This document shows, piece by piece, positions 56,677 through 64,000 of a DNA stretch of 64,000 nucleotides (positions within the stretch are counted from its first letter, which is position 1; every line of letters starts with the position of its first letter). The notes beneath the pieces are model-generated. The model searched no databases. It was not told the origin of the DNA and worked only from the letters and a program-made list of their open reading frames with translations. The DNA is from Micropterix aruncella. Lineage: Eukaryota; Arthropoda; Insecta; Lepidoptera; Micropterigidae. Made by a program: the position numbers and the translations under genes. The stretch is from positions 23,098,606 through 23,162,605 of the forward strand of contig OX155951.1 in assembly GCA_944548615.1 (NCBI GenBank). The letters are read 5' to 3'.

Positions 56677-57402
56677 GTTCGAAAATATCTATACTTACTG
56701 ATAGAAGCTTCAAGCTGCATTATCAAATACAGGGAAACTCCGGAAATAGATAAACGCTACATATCGAGAATTCTTTCCCTGGACGACCGCAATAACTAAC
56801 TCTCCAAACATCTATTTCGCAGACGATCGTCTACTCGTTATTACGTTAACCGTACATATCAGTTTCCTGTTCGCATGAAAGTTTCCGTCTATATTTCGTC
56901 CGGCCTTGTTAGTATAAGACGGTCCGGAACTGGCGTAGCAGGAAATGTTCTCCTCGCCTCCGCTGCAAAATGGCCGAAGCCCCGAGCCTCCGAAACGTTT
57001 GACTGTACATAACCATCCACCGACCGCCTATTCTTTTACGTTCTGTCATTTTCCTCTTTGGACGTTTACAGATGCTAAACGCTATACGATCGTGTACTCG
57101 TACGGTAACTTCTATGGGAGTGATCTCAGTTTCATACACAATATAGACTTTAAATCCTTCGGTTTAAACTTTGCGTTACTACGATTCCAACGATCTTTCG
57201 AATTCTATAATTAAATTTATTCATTCTCTTTAATACAGGATTTCCGTAATTATTTTTCATCATTTCTAATATTCAAATTATTTGATATAAATGACTATTA
57301 ATAAGATAAAAAATGACTTTACCCCGTGAAGTTTGTAACACCCGACGACGACGTAGCAATGTAGGATCATGCGAGGACCGTAGCCGTTAAAAATGCCCGG
57401 GT
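56677..57402. other. Intergenic DNA, possible unrecognised exon
   Basis: No gene is called. Around 56890-57070 the sequence is less AT-rich and has overlapping frames of 76 and 89 codons on opposite strands. TCTTTGGACGTTTACAG at 57056-57072 is acceptor-like, but no protein family is recognisable. Confidence 0.35.
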
Positions 57403-57587
57403 GGTGGATCAAGGACGTATCCAGGGGAAGCTGGGGTAGTTGGGATTTAACCCCCGGAAATCCGGCTTATTTTTGTTTCAATATACGGGCAAATACAAGG
57501 TTAGTGGGTACTGCGTTATTTTAATAAATGCCCCCCCCCCCCCTCCCCCCCGAAACTGAAGTCTGGATACGTGCATTACGGTGGATC
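57403..57587. mobile_element. hAT-like MITE with 8-bp target duplication
   Basis: GGTGGATC flanks the element directly at 57403-57410 and 57580-57587. Inside, ACGTATCCAG near the left end faces CTGGATACGT near the right end. The interior holds a C14 homopolymer at about 57531-57544. An 8-bp duplication and short TIRs suit hAT elements. It is 169 bp and non-coding. Confidence 0.6.
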
Positions 57588-58734
57588 GTTTTTTTTCTCT
57601 TCAGAATTTCAAAACCATCCTATTCGGAAAAAAATGTTCTTTAGTATATAGATCGATAGAAAAGTAGGATAATTTTTTTTTTAGTAATGTACTGCCGCAA
57701 AAGGGGATCGAGCCTATTTATAATAAAAAGTCAAAGTGTTTTGTGTTACAGGGAAAGAGGCATTTAGTACTTTACAATATTTATATGAGAGGACACATAC
57801 TTGTTGTAACCATTTGGTTGCTATAAAAAACTTCAGATACATTTGCCAGCTTCTCTTCTTTCTTTTCTTGATTTAATTCTTCAGAATTACATCAAGAAAA
57901 ACCTAAAAAACCAACAAAATTACAGTGGACGGTAATCACGTTTGGTGTTGAAAACTGACGTGAGGTTTCGTGATTCCAGACAATTTCTTATATACCTAAC
58001 TCCTTAATGTCCGGAGACATCACCAGATGTTTCCCTGGCTATTTTGAGCATTCGTTTCCTAGTTTAGTGTGCCAGGGAAACCCCTTGATAATAGGCAGTA
58101 ATGCCGCCGGGTGAACGGGTTTTTCCACGTGGTCGGGTCTTATCGCGTGGGGAGTACTTCAGACGTATCGCTTCCGTCTCTTAAAGGGGCGGCAGGTTAA
58201 AAAGGGACACGGAAATACTGGAACTGCCTCTATATCTTCTCTGTAGTAGTAATACTGCTCTATAGGATTAGCGGACTGATTTGACAGGGCGGGGAGGGGG
58301 GGGGGGGATCTGCATTGTACGTACGTAGTAATATCCGTTACTAACTATTCAGTAATCATTATTTTGGTTATATATTATTATTCATATTGCCGAAAATCAA
58401 TTATTTTGAGTCTAAAATTATCTAACAAAATTACCACTTTCACATTTTTTCCCAAAAATTCAATCGTCCTGCGGCGGTTAAATTATGATTTTTTATTATT
58501 ATTATTATTATTTTTCTCATAACCTATATACCATAGACCATGTTTTTCGCATAAAGAGGTTTTGATAAACAAATATATTTTTTTCTCCATACAAGAGCGA
58601 TCCATCCTAACGTGCATGTGGTGGATGGATTGACTTCTGTCTCTATCATCCCCGTAGGAGTAAGGAAACGGTGCATATATATAGTAGCTAATCAGCCATT
58701 ACCCCCGTAACTATCCTGCCTAAATAGAAGAAAG
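57588..58734. other. Intergenic DNA with a G-run
   Basis: No gene recognised. A G-rich run (GGGGAGGGGGGGGGGG) lies at about 58292-58307 and an (ATT)n patch at about 58494-58513. Confidence 0.45.
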
Positions 58735-59085
58735 CAAGCTCGAGGCGCAGCGCAGCGCAGAATGGCGCGAAAAGTAGGCATACATCTTTCGGATTGCGCT
58801 GTTTACGGCGCGGGCGCTCACACGGCGCGGCGGGCGGCACGGCGCGGGCAGTCATACGGCGCTGGCGGGTAATGGCGCCCCACATACGCAGCACGGCGCG
58901 CGCTCACTGGCAGGCGGGCACTAATTCACCCTTTCATTGTTTCGACGCAGAGCGCACTGCAGCTACCAAGGTATCGGCTTCATTTCCAGGTGTGCCCGGT
59001 GCAACGTATTGCCCGACGTGACGGTCGTATTTCACTGCGGGCGGCCCGCACCGCCGATTACCGAGCCTACCTCTCCTTACGGCAT
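58735..59085. promoter_or_regulatory. GC-rich, CpG-rich island
   Basis: This segment is far richer in GC and CpG than the rest (GGCGCAGCGCAGCGCAG, ACGGCGCGGGCGCTCACAC, CGGCGCGGCGGGCGGCACG). Overlapping frames exist on both strands because stop codons are rare, but none resembles a protein I know. CTACCAAGGTATCGG at 58964-58978 would make a passable splice donor. It could be a promoter or 5' UTR exon of a host gene. Confidence 0.35.
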
Positions 59086-59689
59086 TGCAAAATGAAGCTC
59101 AGATCCAAATTTGTCGCATGAGAAACTTGAACAATCGGTGATAGTACGAACATGAATACAACGAGAGCAATTGTGAAACAAATTACAGGCCAATCTATAA
59201 ATTACAAGAAAAATATTTATATTATAAATTTATACTATTTAATTTCTTTTAATATAATTATTTCTACGGCTGCTATTATAAAATGTAAGTATGTATCTAA
59301 CTTTAGTTTAATTTTGTAACTGTATAACTTTTATTATTTAAAAAGTGTTAGTAGTAGGTACGTTGTTAGAAAACCGCTCGCTGCGAACCCCTGAAGTCGT
59401 TAATCACTAGTCAATCAGTTCAGTTGCGTTCAATACGAAACTATCTGCCTACCTGCTTTATGGATAGCAATATTTACAGGGAAACGAGCGGAACTCATAT
59501 GAATACGATGCGACAATCACCTCTATATTGCAAAATAGGGGATTCGCGCTTGTGGATTCTATTTTGCGGTTAAAAAAACTAGAAAAATAACAAAATAATA
59601 AAATAAATAATAATAATAATAATAATAATGATTATAAATTAAAATAGAAATCATTAAAAATATATATATATTTTAGATCTTTCCTGACA
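59086..59689. other. AT-rich DNA with (AAT)n
   Basis: Nothing recognised except an (AAT)n microsatellite at about 59605-59628. Confidence 0.5.
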
Positions 59690-59985
59690 CAACCTGACAC
59701 AACCGTGGCACTCTAGTGTGACTCCCGAAGTGAGCTCGCCTTAACACAGGGGTGCCTAGCAAGGCGGGCTCGGCTGCTCTTTGCTTAGCATAATAGAAAT
59801 ATTACCATTTGCGTTTAACGTATGCCCTATGTAACCTAGGCTCAGACAGATGTATAATGCGTATATAACGTTAAAAGCATACGACGGCATTGTATAAATT
59901 GACATTGTATTTTCTGTTGTGCTCATGAATTTGAATGTATATGTATATGTAAATAAAAAATAAAAATAAATAAATAAAGACAAAA
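59690..59985 (+). mobile_element. LINE 3' UTR with (AATA)n tail
   Basis: A moderately GC-rich stretch (GAGCTCGCCTTAAC, AAGGCGGGCTCGGCTG) runs into AT-rich sequence and a tail AAATAAAAATAAATAAATAAA at about 59956-59978. This layout matches 3' ends of Jockey/CR1-type LINEs seen elsewhere in the window. No coding part remains. Confidence 0.5.
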
Positions 59986-60229
59986 GTGTCTTTGATCAAT
60001 TAGTCTCAGCGACATGTGCACTTACAGCCTCTGACCTACACGGCTTGAAAAAATCTAAGGAAAAACTAATTGGCTTTACCGAGTCAATCCTTAAATCTAC
60101 TTGTTGCACACCTGTTGCAGCCTGTCCCCAGAACGAATTAATTAATAAAACAAAACCAGTACGGTCTATTTATAGTACAAGATATACAAATGACTCAACA
60201 GAGTAGCCATTCACGTACATACTAGATTG

Positions 60230-60858
60230 GCACCGCCGTGGTGTATAGTGATCGACTCCATAGAACATTTGCGCGTTAGATGCCGCGGGAAAGGACGCTG
60301 GCATGCGGATATAGCTGTACCGCTAAATGTCTAAAGTGGCATCATGATGGCGGAGGGAGAGTGACATAGCGCGGTACCAAAGAGCGAGACGTCACGATGC
60401 ACCATATAGCCATGAGCGGAAATCTGAGGTAACTGTGACGAGTTTGGCATCGGCACTTCTCAGGACGATCAGCGTTTCCAGGACTCAGCGGCGCACAAGC
60501 AGCGCGTCGAAAATCAAAGTGTTTGCGGCGGTCGCAGACGTGGGCTCTGCATCGCAGCCGAACTAATACTGGCGGACTAACATTCTGTGAGTAAGTCGAC
60601 AAGCGTTGTCCAAGGCCCGTAATGTCTTTCGCTTGCGAATTGTCCTTTAACGGGGCGAAACGTGAGTTGGGCCCATTGATCCGGCTTACTGGATGTGGCA
60701 TCGCAGGGCGAATCGGCCTGCGACTGGTATCTGGCGAGGCGGCCGATGATCCAGGCGTCTTGTGGTGATAGACTGTGTGGACGTGAGTACGTAGCATCTT
60801 CTGCCGTAAATGACTGCAGAGCTGTACTTGACCGTCTTCTTCCACGGTACCGGGGTGC
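60230..60858 (-). other. GC-rich block with long open frames, unidentified
   Basis: The block is GC-rich and all three minus-strand frames stay open for long stretches. One frame runs 167 codons (60845-60342) and another about 90 codons through ALQSFTAEDATYSRPH and WIIGRLARYQSQADSP. Neither matches a family I know. It ends exactly where a family M transposon end begins, so it may be the interior of a larger element or a captured host segment. Confidence 0.35.
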
Positions 60859-60967
60859 TGTGGAGTTTCAACAAAATTCTTTGTAATTCAACAAAATTAC
60901 GATTTAAACATAAAACCGTAATAACAAAATGGTAATGTAAGAAGCAATCCAATATTTATCTCAGTGT
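60859..60967 (+). mobile_element. Family M transposon right end
   Basis: GTGGAGTTTCAACAAAATTC, AATTCAACAAAATTACGATT and AAACCGTAATAACAAAAT match the right part of the element at 42256-42658. CTCAGTG followed by TA marks the terminus. Confidence 0.55.
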
Positions 60968-61204
60968 ACCAAGTCCAAGCACTTTACACAAATTTCCAAA
61001 GTATTTTCCAAGCTAAACAATGATATATTATTCTAAATATTTTAGGGTCTCGGGATAAGGAGTGGCTGTTACAGATGGATATCGTAGTATACATCAAATA
61101 GAACTCAAATTGCAAGCAGGCTGTAGTGCAGTTTCCAAATAGCATTTGCAAAAATATTTTCTGGTGTACCCCAAGGCTCATATTCCTTGTGTATATTGAT
61201 GATG
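60968..61204. other. Intergenic DNA, nothing recognised
   Basis: No gene or repeat partner found. Confidence 0.4.
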
Positions 61205-61430
61205 GGAGCTAATGAGCCCAGTGCAGTTATGCTATTATGACCCATGTGTTTAGGGTCGGCCCAACTCACAGGTCAGCACGCTTCAGGTAGCCTCCAAGAA
61301 GAAGTGAGAGCCCGGGTAGGACTCTGTGCCTGCAGGCCAGTTCCCATGAGAATCGTCTTTCGGGCGTTCCTGGATGGTTTGAGCACGATGCGGCGTCAGT
61401 CAATTGACTGTACATTCCGACTGATAACTG
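61205..61430 (+). repeat. Interspersed repeat, family F4, copy 2
   Basis: Same orientation partner of 38488-38720: GGGAGCTAATGAGCCC, GACCCATGTGTTTAGGG, ACTCACAGGTCAGCAC, AGCCCGGGTAGGACTCTG, TTCCTGGATGGTTTGAGCAC and TGTACATTCCGACTGAT. The sequence stays GC-rich to about 61720, where the first copy has no counterpart. Confidence 0.6.
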
Positions 61431-61499
61431 GGTGAGTCTGTAATCGGCTTTGTTTCCTATATCGCGAGGGTGGTTGGTAACCTTACGGCAACTGCTTTT

Positions 61500-61545
61500 G
61501 TAACGACCAACCGGGTGATTCGGTGTACACCGATTGGGAGACACC
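61500..61545. repeat. Inverted repeat GGTGATTCGGTGT/ACACCGAATCACTG
   Basis: GTGATTCGGTGTACACCG at 61516-61533 and GAGACACCGAATCACTGCC at 61538-61556 form nested inverted repeats around CGGTGTACACCG, itself a perfect 12-bp palindrome. This could fold into a hairpin within the F4-linked GC-rich segment. Confidence 0.6.
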
Positions 61546-61559
61546 GAATCACTGCCACG

Positions 61560-62829
61560 TAAGGGAGAGGACTGTGCAAGTGACCTCGAAACTGTAACCA
61601 GTCGGGAATCCGGATAAATCTGACCATAACTGGTAGCGAGGGTGCTTGGTCTACCCCTTGGTTAACTGCCCCGGTGTCGGGCCATCAGGTTTGGTCTCTC
61701 GCGGGCTAGTTAGCAGAGCTAGATAGTGGATTGTCATTGTCTAAGTCTTCTAAGCTCCTAAAGAACGATCACTTATCGTTATACCAACCTGGGGTAACGG
61801 GTTCGCCCGTTGAATCGTACCAAATAAAATGTGTTTATTACGCAACTTACCTGCAAATATTTGTTATTTATATTTGTTTTAGGTATGTGTTCATTAAAAT
61901 ACGCATATTATATTTATTTAATGTGTATAATACCTACTATACAACTGAGTTTCACATGTAGATTGATTACGATTAGGCTCCCAAAAAAACTATCTTTCTC
62001 CCCTGACCTCCTAAATAATGTTGTAAAAGTTATTATGCAGGACAGTATAAAATCTCAAGGGAACTTTTTGATTGTCATAATGTAAACGAATGTCATAATG
62101 CCCGATTTCATAATTTGTGTAGTGCAGATGCACTTCACAAATATGTTTTTATTTATTAAAGAAATAAAATGTTTCTTCCAAAGTCAAATTTTGTAATCTA
62201 AAATAAGCCTGTAAAGCTTAGTCAACATAATAATATATATTATGTATTACAACCGTACAAAGAATAGAAAGGCAAATTAATTTTTAAAAATACCTAATTT
62301 ATGTTACGGTTCACCAAATAGGTATGTAGTATTGGAAACCAGTCCCGATAAACGGCTGCCCTAGATTTCGTATGGATAGATGGCAGTTAATTTATGATAT
62401 TCCATCATGCGGTAATCACTTTACCTATACGGCATAGTTGCCTTTTATTCACAACAACACAATGGGCATCAACGCAATGAGATAAACGACGACATAAACT
62501 TCATTGTTTGTAAAAATTAATGTGCTGTTCAGCCAGGTGAAAGTCTACACGCTCTTTGTTAGACTAGCGGAAGTTACCTTTTTGGGAAATAACTGTTTCA
62601 GTAGCAGCGATAGCCACGGTTGGGTCAAAAAATGCCCGGTTACTTCAAAAACTTGTCTTTTTAAAATATTAATAATTTTACCTACATAAACGTATTCCCC
62701 GTTGGATATTACGTCCATCGATTATGCACGAATGTTAAAAAGCAGTCCTCAATACAGTCCTGGCATGTATAACATTAGTGAATTTGTTTTATCTCCTCTG
62801 CAGAAGCAAAACGCCTACGCGCAATGAGA
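61560..62829. other. Intergenic DNA, nothing recognised
   Basis: No gene recognised. The GC-rich part up to 61720 may belong to the F4 element; the rest is AT-rich. Confidence 0.4.
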
Positions 62830-63060
62830 ACCAAGCGCCAATTTCACCTTTGTCGATTGACACGGTTTAAAACTAATTCATCAAAAAATGGAGTAGGTAC
62901 TTACACGCTGCTGTAAGCTTTACAACACCCACTTAAATAGTATTGATATATTTTATAATACTATAACTCCTTACAAATACCTTGTAAATAAAACAATAGC
63001 CAATACAAAATTGACTATTTTTAGCTATTTTATTCATGATATTTTATGTTGGGCATTGAC
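62830..63060 (+). pseudogene. LINE family L-A, 3' end scrap
   Basis: Shares CGGTTTAAAACTAATTCATC, TTACACGCTGCTGTAAGC, TTTACAACACCCACTTAAAT, AGTATTGATATATTTTATAA and CTTACAAATACCTTGTAAAT with 6640-7120. The frame for TNSSKN...LTRCCKLYN is only partly kept. The CA-rich UTR is absent. Confidence 0.55.
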
Positions 63061-64000
63061 CCACTTTTAAATAAATTTGAAATACAAATTAAACGAGAAA
63101 TTCTTCAGGCGATACCTGTCCTGCCATGGAGTCTGGTATAAAAGAGCCCTAAAGTAAAAAGTTTATTGAAATAGCGTAAAAAACTAATAAGATTTATGCT
63201 TATTAAGAAGCCAATAAACAGAATAAAACGTACAGGTATCTCATTACTTAGAGAGTACTACTCCAGTGTACGATAATACACCAAGAAAATATATTCAATC
63301 ATACACCTACTCAAGTATTCAATCCTTTATTACGAGGAAAATGAAAATAAATGCGAGAATCCTGTTTCTGATCGATATCAAATCTCAGCAACTAAGTGGG
63401 TCGGATAAAAACAGGAGATACCTTGATGATTAATTAGGTTGGTTAGGAAAAACAGGTCCTCCCCTCGCAATTTCGCCAAACAACTCAGATAACGACTGTA
63501 ATTTGGGACGAAAGGATTCCAGCACCGCAAGCACAAATTGCCCGTAATATATTTTATGCATAAATCGTTCTTTTTACTTCAATTATTTGTTTGCAATTCT
63601 GTCGTGTGTGGTATTTGTGCGTATTTTAAGGGTTTTCTACAACATTATAGTATTTGAATTATTATTTTTTTTTTGTATTTACCATAGCTAAGCTTTTTTA
63701 TTTACCATATAATCGAACAAGCGCCAGCCTACAATTAACAGAATTACCATGCCTCATACCTAAACAACATTTTTTTATATATATTTATTTATATGAATAC
63801 GAAAAATTATATAAACAACATTTTTTATAAAGATTCGAAAACATACATTTCGCTCAAAATTAAATTCCTCCACGTTTTATCACAACCAGAAACAGAAAAA
63901 AAATCTTTTAGGCCGTCTGTGTGTATGTTTGTCTGTTTGTCGTTGATATGTAAATAACGAGTTGTTTGATATCGACAATTTTCAGAAAAACTGTTTTATT
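63061..64000. other. AT-rich right edge
   Basis: No gene recognised. CTCCACGTTTTATCACAA with AGAAACAGAAAAAAA and a TCTGT-rich run at 63862-63960 resembles 26925-27050 and may be a short repeat shared by the two places. Confidence 0.4.

Noticed and set aside
58688..59021. Arg/Ala-rich frames on both strands
   Set aside because: High GC removes stop codons; there is no motif and codon patterns are not protein-like.

Overview
The window reads as non-coding, AT-rich nuclear DNA from an insect, most likely a moth or butterfly. I base this on a canonical insect-type splice donor, a membrane dipeptidase first exon, Helitrons ending in CTAG, non-LTR retrotransposons with (AATA)n tails, and repeat families that resemble lepidopteran interspersed repeats. 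Order-level assignment is an inference from memory of such repeats; no search was run. I see no operons, CRISPR array, rRNA or convincing tRNA.

Host gene content is minimal. The only convincing host exon is at 7284-7521 on the minus strand: the signal peptide and DGHND zinc-site exon of a membrane dipeptidase. Its donor points toward position 1, so the rest of the gene lies beyond the left edge, and the sequence to the right is its upstream intron or flank.

Almost everything else recognisable is transposable-element debris. 0-7 kb: paired TIR elements with an internal two-unit tandem repeat (1256-1803, 4960-5508), a LINE scrap, a broken autonomous Helitron (from 3914) and a complete non-autonomous Helitron (5896-6615). 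7-16 kb: an interspersed repeat seen three times in the window, a TA-flanked foldback MITE, a LINE RNase H tail inserted beside another LINE, and a long palindrome. 19-24 kb: LINE ends, a LINE ORF1 remnant and an unidentified decayed coding block. 30.6-36 kb: one nearly full-length but dead LINE (PHD-like ORF1; EN-RT ORF2). 36.9-38.2 kb: a second LINE on the minus strand. 40-43 kb: several TIR elements. 44-47 kb: a Penelope-like GIY-YIG remnant split by an intact DNA transposon. 48-57 kb: LINE-in-LINE nesting, a second Penelope-like copy, a further foldback MITE and an hAT-like MITE. 58-64 kb: GC-rich islands and repeat ends.

The standout is 44493-46983. It is a 2491-bp element with 34-bp terminal inverted repeats (32 of 34 matching), a 2-bp GT target duplication supported by a related empty site at 54614-54651, seven copies of a GGTG-nn-TTTTTACA motif clustered at both ends, and one intact 613-codon ORF. 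The protein has three spaced aspartates in contexts that look like an RNase H-fold (DDE/D) nuclease and resembles proteins I recall as DUF7869. I propose it as a recently active, poorly described cut-and-paste transposon.
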